Source: Vibrio nereis NBRC 15637
Lineage (GTDB): Bacteria > Pseudomonadota > Gammaproteobacteria > Enterobacterales > Vibrionaceae
NCBI RefSeq assembly: GCF_001591105.1
Contig: NZ_BCUD01000001.1
Coordinates: 496,001-560,000 of the forward strand
Direction of reading: 5' to 3'
DNA length: 64,000 bases
Shown: piece after piece, positions 1 through 8,529 of the stretch
How positions within the stretch are numbered: the first letter of the stretch is position 1
Layout: each line of letters starts with the position of its first letter
Made by a program: the position numbers and the translations under genes
Notes under the pieces: model-generated
Database searches by the model: none
What the model was told of the DNA's origin: nothing
What the model saw: the letters and a program-made list of their open reading frames with translations, nothing else

Positions 1-1
1 C

Positions 2-694
2 CGACTAAAAGATGATTTAACGGAATTAACCGAGCAGTTGGCAAAAACCAAAGAATACGCCGACATGCTTCGCTCCCAAACTCATGAGCACCGTAATAAG
101 CTCAACACGATCAGTGGCATGGTACAAATGGGCGAATTAGATGCAGTCCAGCATTTGATAGGCCAAGAAACGGACCACTACCAAACGCTGATCGAGTTCT
201 TACGGGAAACCATCAAAGAGCCACTAATTGCTGGCATGTTATTAGGTAAAACTGAACGAGCACGTGAACTAGGTTTAAAGCTTGTCGTCGAAGATGGCTC
301 ACGTTTAGAGCCTCTGCCTGACCGCATTAACGCTGAAGATGTGGTGACTATTTTAGGAAACCTAATTGATAACGCATTTGATGCCACGCGAGAAGCATTA
401 TCTAGTGACCCTAACTTTTCACTAAGTCGGAGAGTTATCGACGTTTCTATTAGTGATTTTGGTAATGAGGTGATTTTAGAAGTTCAGGACCAAGGATGCG
501 GTTTGCCACAGAACATGAGTGTGGCATCGCTGGTAAAAAGAGGTGTTTCAAGTAAAGACGACAACACTCGCGGTGTCGGGCTGCATTTAGTAAACGAACT
601 TGCCTTGCGTTATCAGGGTGAATTAGAAATGGCGAACAATAAGGAGCATGGAGCCAGAATGACGGTCTATCTACCTAAGGAAGATCTGGTATGA
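2..694 (+). CDS. Sensor histidine kinase, CitA/DpiB/DcuS type, 5'-truncated
   Basis: This is the C-terminal part of a two-component sensor kinase; the reading frame is open to the window edge, so the sensor domain lies outside. The visible part has a Spo0B-type H-box (HEHRNKL, with the phospho-accepting His), an N-box (NLIDNAFDA) and G-boxes (DQGCGL, GVGLHLV) of the HATPase domain. The HxHRNK box is typical of the CitA/DpiB/DcuS family, which senses di- and tricarboxylates. The stop codon overlaps the start of the response regulator gene at 691, so the two are translationally coupled. The ligand cannot be told because the periplasmic PAS/Cache domain is missing. A TTG at 38 is only an internal codon, not the true start. 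Confidence 0.9.
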   Translation, partial: RLKDDLTELTEQLAKTKEYADMLRSQTHEHRNKLNTISGMVQMGELDAVQHLIGQETDHYQTLIEFLRETIKEPLIAGMLLGKTERARELGLKLVVEDGSRLEPLPDRINAEDVVTILGNLIDNAFDATREALSSDPNFSLSRRVIDVSISDFGNEVILEVQDQGCGLPQNMSVASLVKRGVSSKDDNTRGVGLHLVNELALRYQGELEMANNKEHGARMTVYLPKEDLV

Positions 695-1380
695 CACGTA
701 AAACCAAAGTAATGATTGTTGAAGATGATATTGCTATCGCTCAACTACACCAGAAATACCTAGAGCAAATCGACAGCTATCAAGTGATTGGAATTGCAAC
801 CAATAAAGCAGAAGCAAAGCTGCAATTGGAAATATTGGAGCCTGAACTCTTGTTACTGGATGTGCACCTACCCGATGGCTCAGGGTTGGATATACTGCAA
901 GATCTGCGTAGCAACAATATCAGTTGCGACATCATTCTCATTACTGCCGCAAGAGATGTAGATACGCTGCAGCAAGCAATGAGAGGGGGCGTGGTCGATT
1001 ACTTGCTTAAGCCAGTGATGTTCCCACGTTTGGATGCCGCGCTGAAAAAATACGTTGCTCAGAAACACCACCTCAATCATGTGGATGATCTAGACCAGAC
1101 ACTGGTGGATAAAATGCTTCAATCTGCCACGACTTCAGAGCCGTCGAAAACGCGCTTACCTAAAGGTATTGATGGCGTCACGCTCGACAAGATTAAATCA
1201 TTGTTTGCAGATAAAGTGAGCTTAACCGCGGATGAAGCGGGTGAAAAAATTGGTGCTAGCCGTACAACCGCAAGGCGCTACTTGGAGTTTCTTATCAGCA
1301 CTGGCGAGCTGGAAGCTGACCTCAAATATGGATCAGTTGGGCGACCAGAAAGAAGTTATAAGAAGGCTTTGGTGAAATAA
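691..1380 (+). CDS. Response regulator, CitB/DpiA/DctR family
   Basis: This is the partner of the upstream kinase, with a 4-base overlap (ATGA). The N-terminal receiver domain (about residues 5-120) shows the acidic pair EDD, the phospho-acceptor Asp in LLLLDVHLPDG, a Thr/Ala switch region (LITAA) and the conserved Lys in LLKPVMF. The C-terminal part (about 150-225) carries a helix-turn-helix (TADEAGEKIGASRTTARRYL) typical of CitB-type regulators. Such pairs switch on uptake and catabolism genes for C4-dicarboxylates or citrate. The target genes are not evident in this window. The family call is firm and the ligand is unknown. Confidence 0.9.
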   Translation: MTRKTKVMIVEDDIAIAQLHQKYLEQIDSYQVIGIATNKAEAKLQLEILEPELLLLDVHLPDGSGLDILQDLRSNNISCDIILITAARDVDTLQQAMRGGVVDYLLKPVMFPRLDAALKKYVAQKHHLNHVDDLDQTLVDKMLQSATTSEPSKTRLPKGIDGVTLDKIKSLFADKVSLTADEAGEKIGASRTTARRYLEFLISTGELEADLKYGSVGRPERSYKKALVK

Positions 1381-1468
1381 CAAAGTATCACGTGATAAAT
1401 AATTAACGGCTTTGCGCGCTAAGTGTATAAAATAGGGTGTTTAATTGTTTTTAGCTAAGTGAGTATAG

Positions 1469-2137
1469 ATGGAAAGTGTTTTTATTGTTGTTGGCTTGCT
1501 AGTGCTTTTTTTCTTGGTAGTGCAAAAGCGCTATTTAAAACAAGAAGAGCTTAAAGATAGCGCCTATAAGAAGAAAGGCCCTATTCTTTCTATGCAAGAG
1601 TCTGCTTTTTTCAATGCATTAGTGACAGCGGTTGGCTCGCATGGCGTTGTACTTACGAAAGTTAATATGGCAAACGTATTGTCACCGCTAGAGACAGATA
1701 AAAAGCGCTGGTTTATCGCGAATAATCGTATCGCTAAAAGCTACTTTGATTTTGTTGTGTGTGATCCAAGAACGTTAGATATACGAGTTATCATCGAATT
1801 CGATAATGGTAAGCCATTAGATAAAGGTAAGATTGAGCGCCAAAAACTCCTAATGCATGTCTGTAAGTCGGCATCTATTCCTTTAATCGGTACCACGATC
1901 AAGCACAGCTACCAAGTGGGAAGATTACGTCGCTTATTAGCGGCTCATATTGACCTTATCGAACCTGAAAAAGAAGTGCGTTTTTGTAAGCGTTGTGGCA
2001 GCCCTATGGTGATTAAAATTGCCAGTGTGGGAGATCATAAAGGTCGACGTTTTTTCACCTGTAGCCGACAGCCACAGTGTACTTATACAGAAAATTACAA
2101 CGTCGTTTTTGATGAAGAAGATTCACCGAATCAGTAA
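1469..2137 (+). CDS. Membrane-anchored DUF2726 protein with C4 zinc finger
   Basis: The 222-residue protein has an N-terminal membrane segment (about residues 3-19). A DUF2726 domain follows (about 40-165) with a pattern like PD-(D/E)xK nucleases: YFDFVVCD, then VIIEFDNG, then a Lys/Gln-rich helix (KGKIERQKLL). At the C-terminus is a topoisomerase-type zinc finger with CxxC (CKRCG) and a later C-x5-C pair (CSRQPQC). The combination suggests a membrane-tethered DNA-acting protein, but no function has been established that I can name. It stands alone between the two-component pair and the convergent cyclase gene. Confidence 0.75.
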   Translation: MESVFIVVGLLVLFFLVVQKRYLKQEELKDSAYKKKGPILSMQESAFFNALVTAVGSHGVVLTKVNMANVLSPLETDKKRWFIANNRIAKSYFDFVVCDPRTLDIRVIIEFDNGKPLDKGKIERQKLLMHVCKSASIPLIGTTIKHSYQVGRLRRLLAAHIDLIEPEKEVRFCKRCGSPMVIKIASVGDHKGRRFFTCSRQPQCTYTENYNVVFDEEDSPNQ

Positions 2138-2189
2138 GTAAAAACTCTCACAGTCACATCAATCTAATCGTTAATTAGATCAACTACAT

Positions 2190-3224
2190 CTATGCGGCAG
2201 CAATAGAGCTTTGGTTGCAAACCATAATTTGATTTCTGCCGTTCTTCTTCGCTTTATACAACTCTTTGTCCGCTTGTCTGAGGACGCTTTCCAAGTTGTC
2301 GTAATGGTCGCATTGGTAGACACCGATGCTGGTGGTGAGCGAAATAGGGCAGTCGCGTTCATTAAAGCGAAACCGTTCGATTGATTCACGAATTTGCTCA
2401 GCTTTACGGGTCGCGTGATGAATATCCGTATTGTGTAGGGCAATACAGAACTCTTCTCCTCCAATACGATACACAAGATGCTCTTCGCTGAGCGAGTCGA
2501 TCAACGCTGCGGTTTGGATAAGAACTTTATCGCCAATATCGTGCCCGTGCATATCGTTTACTTGCTTGAAGTAATCAAGATCCAGGATCAGCAATGAAAG
2601 AGGCAGCTTGGCACTTTCACTTCGGTAACGGTCAAAGTTATGCACCAGCGCATGGCGATTGTAAACACCCGTTAACGCATCTCTGCATGCCAATTGGCCG
2701 AGTGATGCTTCAGAGGATTTGCGCTTTACTTCGAGAATGTGTGAAGCCAGCCAAACAGCGGCATAGGCGAGTAAAAAGTTTAGGTTAAGCGCAATAAAAC
2801 TGTGCGAGTGTATGTCACTGGATTTCTCCAACACCAAACTAAACTGACATATAAATCCGATGCTGGTGGCAAGAAAGCCATTCCGTTTGCCTAGGATCAA
2901 ATAAAACAGAACTGGGCAAAGAAAGCTCCATAAAAACAACCCTTTCTCAATAGGATAAGCGGCGGTTGCTAAATACAGAACACCAATTGCCATATAAACA
3001 TAGGCAATAGATAAAGGCTGGGGCACGTGGTTGTGATAACTGCGATAAGCGATGAATACAGAAAATGCAGAAAATGCCAATTCAATCGTGGCTAACTGAA
3101 TGTGGGAAGAAATAGAGATACTGACGATCGCAGTGATTAGAGAAACAACAGATAACAGCATACTGAACCAGAACAATACAGTACTACGGAGTAGTCTAGA
3201 GGGATTGAATATGTCTAGTTCCAT
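2190..3224 (-). CDS. Diguanylate cyclase (GGDEF), membrane-bound
   Basis: The protein makes cyclic di-GMP from two GTP. The N-terminal half (about residues 15-165) is a run of hydrophobic segments forming a membrane sensor. The C-terminal GGDEF domain (about 175-335) has an active-site loop RIGGEEF, a good LDLDYFKQVND substrate motif and HGHDIGD. The inhibitory I-site (RxxD just before the GGEEF loop) is replaced by SEEH, so product feedback at that site is probably absent. The gene is convergent with the DUF2726 gene. The long region upstream of its start at 3224 is non-coding. Enzymatic activity is inferred from the intact loop. Confidence 0.93.
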   Translation of the reverse strand: MELDIFNPSRLLRSTVLFWFSMLLSVVSLITAIVSISISSHIQLATIELAFSAFSVFIAYRSYHNHVPQPLSIAYVYMAIGVLYLATAAYPIEKGLFLWSFLCPVLFYLILGKRNGFLATSIGFICQFSLVLEKSSDIHSHSFIALNLNFLLAYAAVWLASHILEVKRKSSEASLGQLACRDALTGVYNRHALVHNFDRYRSESAKLPLSLLILDLDYFKQVNDMHGHDIGDKVLIQTAALIDSLSEEHLVYRIGGEEFCIALHNTDIHHATRKAEQIRESIERFRFNERDCPISLTTSIGVYQCDHYDNLESVLRQADKELYKAKKNGRNQIMVCNQSSIAAA

Positions 3225-4118
3225 GACGTGTGCCTAAATAGTCACTATGCGGTAGTTTGAATATCACACAATAGTATGCCTTTTCCGTTCAGAATCAAGA
3301 TTTAAACTGAATCAAGATCACGTTTCTAAGCGCATATTTTTTCATCAAGATCAAATATTGAGCAATAATACAATTTAATAATATGAAATTTAATGAGTAT
3401 TATTCGGATAGGTATGTTATTGCTTATTTCAACTAAATTACCACTAAAGTTTAACTATGGAATAAGTATCACTAATTTGAATGGGTGCTAACTTATTCAT
3501 TTGGCTCGTTTTCCTATTCAACAATATGATCAACTTCTCAAATGAATAACTCCTCCCGTAATTAACACAGAGGGCAGGACGTGAGCATACTTTTATGAAT
3601 TTATAACCCAAGAAGACTCGAGTACGTCCTTACGGGATTCGACGCTGCTTCTTAGAATCAATGACGATCAGCCTTTACCCGCTCTTCTACTAGTCTTGTC
3701 AGAAATTGTCTATTCATTGTGTTGGCTAAAAATAAAAAATTAGGCAATTAATACTGTCATACAGTGTAATAAGTCGTTTTGGGTTTATAGCTCATATTGC
3801 TGATAAATAGTCCCAATAAAATCAATTATATATATTTAAAATGGATTTCTTTTTTTTGGGGTTTGATTATCATGCCTAGTTCGAATTTCCGTTAAGTTGC
3901 CAGAAGCTTGGAGGATTGTGCAAGGAATCCGTAGTATTCGGATAACTAATAGTTGGTGCACTGGTTCATTATAACTAGCAGAAAAAGGCGCTAGGAGAAC
4001 TACTCTCCTAAACGTTGTCAGCTTTCATGCTAACGATGTTATCTCCGTCTGGTACGGCTGACCAAGCGAGTATCGAGATTGAGATGACAAAATTAGCAGG
4101 CTTACTCGGAGAAACTTG
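3225..4118. other. Long intergenic region, no confident gene
   Basis: No convincing coding frame covers these roughly 890 bases. It contains a perfect 11-bp inverted repeat, TTATTCATTTG at 3493-3503 and CAAATGAATAA at 3539-3549, and a compact hairpin, TAGGAGA-ACTAC-TCTCCTA, at 3992-4010. A T-rich run lies near 3848-3857. A 30-codon reading frame at 4027-4119 ends overlapping the start of the hydrolase gene and could be a small coupled leader or a gene remnant. I recognise no riboswitch, tRNA or known small RNA here. Confidence 0.5.
3992..4010. repeat. 7-bp inverted repeat hairpin upstream of hydrolase
   Basis: TAGGAGA and TCTCCTA form perfect arms around a 5-base loop (ACTAC). No T-run follows, so it is not a typical terminator. 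It sits about 110 bases before the hydrolase start and could be an operator or an mRNA structure. Confidence 0.45.
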
Positions 4119-5229
4119 ATGAACAAACACAACGATACCAACGACACAGCTACCAACCAGGACTTGCTTGATGCTAGTCGCCGAAACGCAATAAAAATGG
4201 CTGGTGCAGGCGCCGTTGCCCTAAGCGTTGGTGCACTGACAGGAGGCCAGGCGATGGCAAGCTCGAATTTAGAATTAGGTAATAACTGGGACAAGACTTT
4301 CGCTAAAAGCGACAAAGTAGACCATAAAAAAGTGACGTTCAAAAACCGTTATGGAATTACGCTTGCCGCTGACCTTTATCAGCAAAAAAAACAGTTCTGG
4401 CAAACAAGCAGCACTTGTTCTTAGCGGCCCATTTGGTGCTGTAAAAGAGCAATCATCTGGCCTTTATGCACAGACCATGGCAGAGCGCGGGTTTGTAACG
4501 TTAGCATTTGACCCTTCATACACAGGTGAAAGTGGGGGTGAGCCGCGTAATGTTGCGTCGCCAGACATTAATACAGAAGACTTCAGTGCGGCTGTTGATT
4601 TTATCGGTTTGCAGTCAAATGTTGATCGCGAGCGTATTGGTGTGATCGGTATTTGTGGCTGGGGCGGCATGGCATTAAATGCGGTAGCAATAGACAAACG
4701 TATAAAAGCGGTTGTTGCTAGCACAATGTATGACATGACTCGTGTGATGTCTAAAGGCTACAACGACAGTGTCACGCTTGAACAACGTACGCAAGGTTTA
4801 GAGCAACTGGGGCAACAACGTTGGAAAGACGCAGAAAGTGGTAACCCTGCGTATGGTCCAGTTTCCCTTGAATTGCAGGGCGGTGAACCACAGTTTGTTG
4901 TTGAGTACGCAGCTTACTATAAGAACCCGCAACGTGGATTCCATCCAAGAGCAATTAATTCAAATGCTTCTTGGACAATCACGACGCCGCTGTCGTTTAT
5001 GAATATGCCGATCTTAACTTACATTGCAGAAATATCACCACGCCCGATGTTGCTTATCCATGGTGAGAAGGCACATTCGCGCTACTTCAGTGAAACTGCG
5101 TATGAGGCGGCTGCCGAGCCGAAAGAACTCATGATTATTCCTGACGCAAACCATACTGATCTTTATGATCAGATGGATGTGATTCCTTTTGACAAAATAG
5201 AAGGTTTCTTTAAGGAGCATTTAGTTTAG
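4119..5229 (+). pseudogene. Tat-exported alpha/beta hydrolase, frameshifted in A8 tract
   Basis: Two overlapping frames together encode one alpha/beta hydrolase. The first (4119-4424) begins with a twin-arginine signal peptide (SRRNAIKMAGAG, then a hydrophobic core and AMA-SS). The second frame carries the rest to 5229. They join at a run of eight A at 4384-4391. With seven A the reading would run smoothly from the GITLAADLYQ segment into the SSGKQAALVLSGP segment. The nucleophile elbow is GICGWGG, with Cys rather than Ser as in dienelactone-hydrolase-like proteins. The likely catalytic His is in DANHTDLYD. The shift could be a true mutation, a reversible homopolymer slip, or a sequencing error. 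If read through, the product is a periplasmic hydrolase of unknown substrate. Confidence 0.75.
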
Positions 5230-5268
5230 TAAGAAGAATAAAACTGAAGCCCAATAATTAAAGGCAAT

Positions 5269-5292
5269 GCCGCTCAAGTTATATGGAGCGGC
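5269..5292. terminator. Hairpin between convergent hydrolase and AKR genes
   Basis: GCCGCTC (5269-5275) pairs with GAGCGGC (5286-5292) around a 10-base loop. It lies between two convergent genes and is a plausible weak or factor-assisted terminator, because no clear T-run follows. A second arm pair, AATGCCA and TGGCATT, lies just downstream. Confidence 0.45.
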
Positions 5293-5397
5293 TTGCTGGT
5301 ACTAATGCCATTGTGAAAATTATTGGCATTAATCAAGTTGTAGCGGTTGTGAAAATGCTCAGCTCCAGTTTTTCGGAGTACTACTTGTCCAAAACTG

Positions 5398-6267
5398 CTA
5401 ATCGTGAATCTTCACACCCAGACAACCTCGAACAAAGTCAGGGTTAAAGTGTTTCACTGCTTCGCCAACATACCCCAGATCAAGACGATTGATTCTCTCC
5501 ATTTCTTGATCGGACAGAGTAAAGTCCCAGACGTCGAAGTTTTCTTCAATACGCGCCTGTTTGACGGATTTAGGGATCACGGTTACACCACGCTGTAAGT
5601 TCCAACGTAAAATTACTTGAGCGATTGTTTTATCGTGTGTGTCAGCAATACTTTTTAGCGCTTCGTTATCAAAAGGTTTGTGACGGCCGCCGCCTAACGG
5701 TGCCCATGCCTCTGGTTGAACTTGATAACGCTTCATTGTTTCGAGTGCAGCAGGTTGAGCAAAGTATGGGTGTAGCTCAACTTGGTTGACCATTGGTTTG
5801 ATTCTGACGGTTTCGCAGAAGTTCGCCAAAACATGAGCATAGAAATTTGATATACCAATCGCTTTTAGCTTGCCGTTTTCGTAAGCATCTTCAAGCGCAC
5901 GCCAAGCACTAAAGTAATCTCCCATTGCTTGGTGTAGCAGATATAAATCGAAATACTTCAGACCAGATTTTTCAAGTGATGCTTCGATACCAGCCTTCGC
6001 CATATCGTAGTTTGCCATGTCTTGAACCCACAGCTTTGACGTAATAAATAGCTCTTCGCGAGTGCAAATTCCTTCTTCAATCGCTTCACGTATCGCGTCT
6101 CCAACGGCATCTTCATTACCATAAACGGCGGCAGTATCAATCAGACGATAGCCAGTACGGATAGCACTGAGCACAGACTGCTTGCATTCTTCTTTATCGG
6201 TTACCTGAAAAACACCGAAGCCTAGCATCGGCATCTCTAGATTGTTACTTAATGTCGTATATTCCAT
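5398..6267 (-). CDS. Aldo/keto reductase
   Basis: This is an NADPH-dependent aldo/keto reductase of 289 residues, the usual length for the family. The catalytic tetrad is visible as D44 (RLIDTAAVYG), Y49, K78 (ITSKLW) and H112 (LLHQAMGDY). Cofactor-binding signatures include IGISNF near residue 138 and the IPKSVKQARIEEN segment near the C-terminus. Substrates are probably small aldehydes or ketones, but the sequence does not fix which. The AraC-type regulator gene lies upstream on the same strand, separated by about 307 bases, and is the most likely controller. Confidence 0.93.
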   Translation of the reverse strand: MEYTTLSNNLEMPMLGFGVFQVTDKEECKQSVLSAIRTGYRLIDTAAVYGNEDAVGDAIREAIEEGICTREELFITSKLWVQDMANYDMAKAGIEASLEKSGLKYFDLYLLHQAMGDYFSAWRALEDAYENGKLKAIGISNFYAHVLANFCETVRIKPMVNQVELHPYFAQPAALETMKRYQVQPEAWAPLGGGRHKPFDNEALKSIADTHDKTIAQVILRWNLQRGVTVIPKSVKQARIEENFDVWDFTLSDQEMERINRLDLGYVGEAVKHFNPDFVRGCLGVKIHD

Positions 6268-6574
6268 CGTCGAACATCTCTATCACTTAGATTGAATGTA
6301 AGGGGGCGAGTTCTATCAGAAACTAAGTATGTTTACTCAATTTCTCCCTTATTGCGGCTCTTCCAGTATGGCATGCAACAGTTAGCTTTGAATTGTCCAA
6401 TACTCGCAATTGTTTGCCTAAAAATTTTATTTTTCCTGAGTTGCTAGTATTGATTAAAAGGAATGAAATTAAAGATGCACTCAAGCGGCTGACTTCTGGT
6501 GACTCGGCGCATTGTTTTGTTATTGATATGTCGACTTTAGTGTAAAAACGTCAAGGTAGAATAAGCGAGCTGCT
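6268..6574. other. Intergenic region upstream of the aldo/keto reductase
   Basis: About 300 bases between the AraC-type gene and the reductase gene, both on the minus strand. It should contain the reductase promoter and possibly the regulator's operator. I see no clear inverted repeat or coding frame here. A hairpin (AGCGAGC and GCTCGCT followed by T6) straddles the regulator's stop codon near 6563-6599 and reads best as a plus-strand terminator-like element. Confidence 0.4.
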
Positions 6575-7489
6575 TTAATTAGCAAGGCTCGCTTTTTTCA
6601 AAGCTTTAATATCTTTCGAAGGTGGTGCTCCGAAAAGGCGGCTGTATTCACGGCTGAATTGAGAAGGGCTTTCGTAGCCAACTCTAAATGTCGTCGCCAT
6701 TGCATCTAAATTCTCTGTTAGCATGAGTCTGCGAGCTTCACTTAATCGTAACTTTTTTTGAAACTGTAGAGGTGTCATTGAGGTCATAGAGCGGAAGTGC
6801 GCGTAAAAAGCGGATTTACTCATTCCACTGTATGCTGCGAGATCTCCCACGCTTAAAGGCTTTACAAAGTTGTTCTTTAGCCAGTCAATGGCTTTTGCAA
6901 TTTGGTGGCTGTGGCTGCCTGCCGTAACGATTTGGTTTAGGCGCGCACCTTGTTCGGTCATCAATAGTCGGTAAAAAATTTCTCGCTTAATTACTGGCGC
7001 GAGGATCTTTATACTAGCCGGCTCTTCCAATAGCGCAATTAGGCGAATAAACGCATCTTGTAAAGAGCCAGGAAGCTCACCTACCGCCATCCCTTTTTGT
7101 GCTTCTTTGTTGTTACGAAAAGAAAGTTCACTATCAACAATGAGTTGGGAAATTTCTTGTAAATCCAACTCCATAATCAACCCAAGATATGGATATTCTT
7201 CGCTGGCTTCCATGATGTTAGCGGTAATGGGGAGATCAACTGAAGAGATCAGAAAGTGGTTGGCATCGTAGATGTAGCTATCTTCACCAAGCAAAACTTG
7301 TTTCTTGCCTTGCGCAATTAAGCAAATGCTTGGATTGTGGGCGTAGCTTGTTGGTGGTGTAGGTGTTGTCCATCTACTCAATCTAAGCCCAGGAATTTCG
7401 GTATCAAATAGTGTGGCGTCGCCAGTCCACCTTTGGATTTTTTCAGCAAGGACTGATGCGGCTACAGCAATGTTGTGCGAGTCGTTCAT
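6575..7489 (-). CDS. AraC-family transcriptional regulator
   Basis: This regulator has an N-terminal AraC_N-type cupin domain (about residues 15-170) and a C-terminal pair of helix-turn-helix motifs (about 205-300, with SVGDLAAYSGMSKSAFYAHF and MATTFRVGYESPSQFSREY). The start was set at 7489 because a GGAG Shine-Dalgarno lies five bases before that ATG. A TTG seven codons earlier lacks such a site. The gene precedes the aldo/keto reductase on the same strand; AraC_N proteins commonly sit beside oxidoreductase genes that they control. The inducer is unknown. Confidence 0.9.
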   Translation of the reverse strand: MNDSHNIAVAASVLAEKIQRWTGDATLFDTEIPGLRLSRWTTPTPPTSYAHNPSICLIAQGKKQVLLGEDSYIYDANHFLISSVDLPITANIMEASEEYPYLGLIMELDLQEISQLIVDSELSFRNNKEAQKGMAVGELPGSLQDAFIRLIALLEEPASIKILAPVIKREIFYRLLMTEQGARLNQIVTAGSHSHQIAKAIDWLKNNFVKPLSVGDLAAYSGMSKSAFYAHFRSMTSMTPLQFQKKLRLSEARRLMLTENLDAMATTFRVGYESPSQFSREYSRLFGAPPSKDIKALKKASLAN

Positions 7490-7931
7490 AGTTACTCCAT
7501 GGGCAACCAAAGGGTTGGATTACTTCTGGTCTGGTTCCTTAGTTATATCAGCTATGTCTCTTAAGTAAAGACTAATAGGCAAACTGGCATTAGTGGTTCT
7601 GTTGATCTTTCTTTGAATGATCGCTTCGTTGCTAACAAGTGAAAGTACAGTTAGTTCAGCTTCAATCGTTTGTATGGCATTGGATTACATCAAACTTGTA
7701 TGGTTGAGGAGTGACTAGGAAAGTTTTAATGTTAGCACTAATTTTTGGATGATTAGGCAAAAGTTAGCGAGCATTAGGCTAACGGATTTTGTCATATCGG
7801 GGTAAGTTTGTTCATGTTGTCACCGTAAACATGCGCCATGATTGGAAGCTGAGTTGTTTGCGAGGTTTTTCTGAACTGCAAAACAGTCCAACTTACTATC
7901 TAATTTTGTTTGGCGTGAGCGGGGTACTTAT
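7490..7931. other. Intergenic region between AraC-type gene and secreted protein
   Basis: About 440 bases between divergently oriented genes. It should hold promoters for both. One short inverted repeat is visible (GTTAGC and GCTAAC near 7763-7783). A plus-strand open frame at 7789-8028 overlaps the next gene in another frame and has no family resemblance, so it is not called. Confidence 0.4.
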
Positions 7932-8411
7932 ATGCTTTTCGAAAACTGGCGCAAAGCTATTTCATTTACGCTCTCAGTGTTACCTGTATTACTTGTTAGT
8001 CAATTTGGCTTTGCTTCTAATAATGTGACTGAGAGTAAAGCTATGACCGAGGAAGGTACAATGAAAATTCAGTTTGTATTTGATGATAGCACTGTCACTG
8101 CAACCTTAAATGATAGTCCGAGTGCACGAGACTTTGTTGCTATATTGCCGCTAACACTAGAACTAGAAGACTATGCAAGCACAGAAAAAATCGCTTACCT
8201 ACCATCAACGTTAACTAAGGAAGGCGCCCCGACAGGTGTAAGCTCAACGGCGGGGGATATTTCTTACTATGCTCCTTGGGGAAACTTAGTCGTGTTTTAT
8301 AAAAATTTCGGGTATGCGGCAGGGTTGATAAATCTTGGTAAAATTGACGGAGACTTATCCCGATTCACTTCGAGTGGTTCAATGAAGGTGACCATCGAGG
8401 TTGTTGAATAA
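7932..8411 (+). CDS. Secreted cyclophilin-like fold protein
   Basis: The 159-residue product has an N-terminal hydrophobic signal segment (about residues 9-29, ending near GFASN). The mature part resembles the small cyclophilin-like family (Cyclophil_like2): ATLNDSPSARDFVAILPLTL, then EKIAYLP, GDISYYAPWGNLVVFYKNFGY and a final MKVTIEVVE strand. Members of this family are often encoded near reductases and AraC regulators, as here, but their role is not established. It is monocistronic and followed by a strong hairpin. Confidence 0.85.
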   Translation: MLFENWRKAISFTLSVLPVLLVSQFGFASNNVTESKAMTEEGTMKIQFVFDDSTVTATLNDSPSARDFVAILPLTLELEDYASTEKIAYLPSTLTKEGAPTGVSSTAGDISYYAPWGNLVVFYKNFGYAAGLINLGKIDGDLSRFTSSGSMKVTIEVVE

Positions 8412-8432
8412 TACACATCATTTGTAAGTAGA

Positions 8433-8466
8433 GACTTGTTAATCCAACCGATTAACAAGTCTTTAT
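8433..8466 (+). terminator. 12-bp stem terminator-like hairpin
   Basis: GACTTGTTAATC (8433-8444) and GATTAACAAGTC (8450-8461) form a perfect 12-bp stem with a 5-base loop, followed by a short TTTAT. It sits 20 bases after the stop of the cyclophilin-like gene and is probably its terminator. Confidence 0.75.
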
Positions 8467-8480
8467 GCTAAGTCACCATA

Positions 8481-8509
8481 AGAGTAATAAATATAATATT
8501 TATTACTCT
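8481..8509. repeat. AT-rich 14-bp perfect palindrome
   Basis: AGAGTAATAAATAT and ATATTTATTACTCT are perfect 14-bp arms separated by one base. The element lies between the hairpin of the cyclophilin-like gene and the end of the chemoreceptor gene that runs toward it. It could end minus-strand transcription or be a protein-binding site. Confidence 0.7.
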
Positions 8510-8529
8510 CATGAATGGGATGTTTATTT

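Noticed and set aside
3541..3720. Cyclic di-GMP riboswitch near the GGDEF gene
   Set aside because: The GEMM core sequences are not present and no suitable downstream gene follows in the right orientation.
4025..4342. 105-codon minus-strand frame under the hydrolase signal region
   Set aside because: It is the antisense of the Tat signal region and its composition mirrors that of the real gene.
7789..8028. 79-codon plus-strand frame before the cyclophilin-like gene
   Set aside because: It overlaps the secreted protein gene in another frame, has no family resemblance and no good Shine-Dalgarno.
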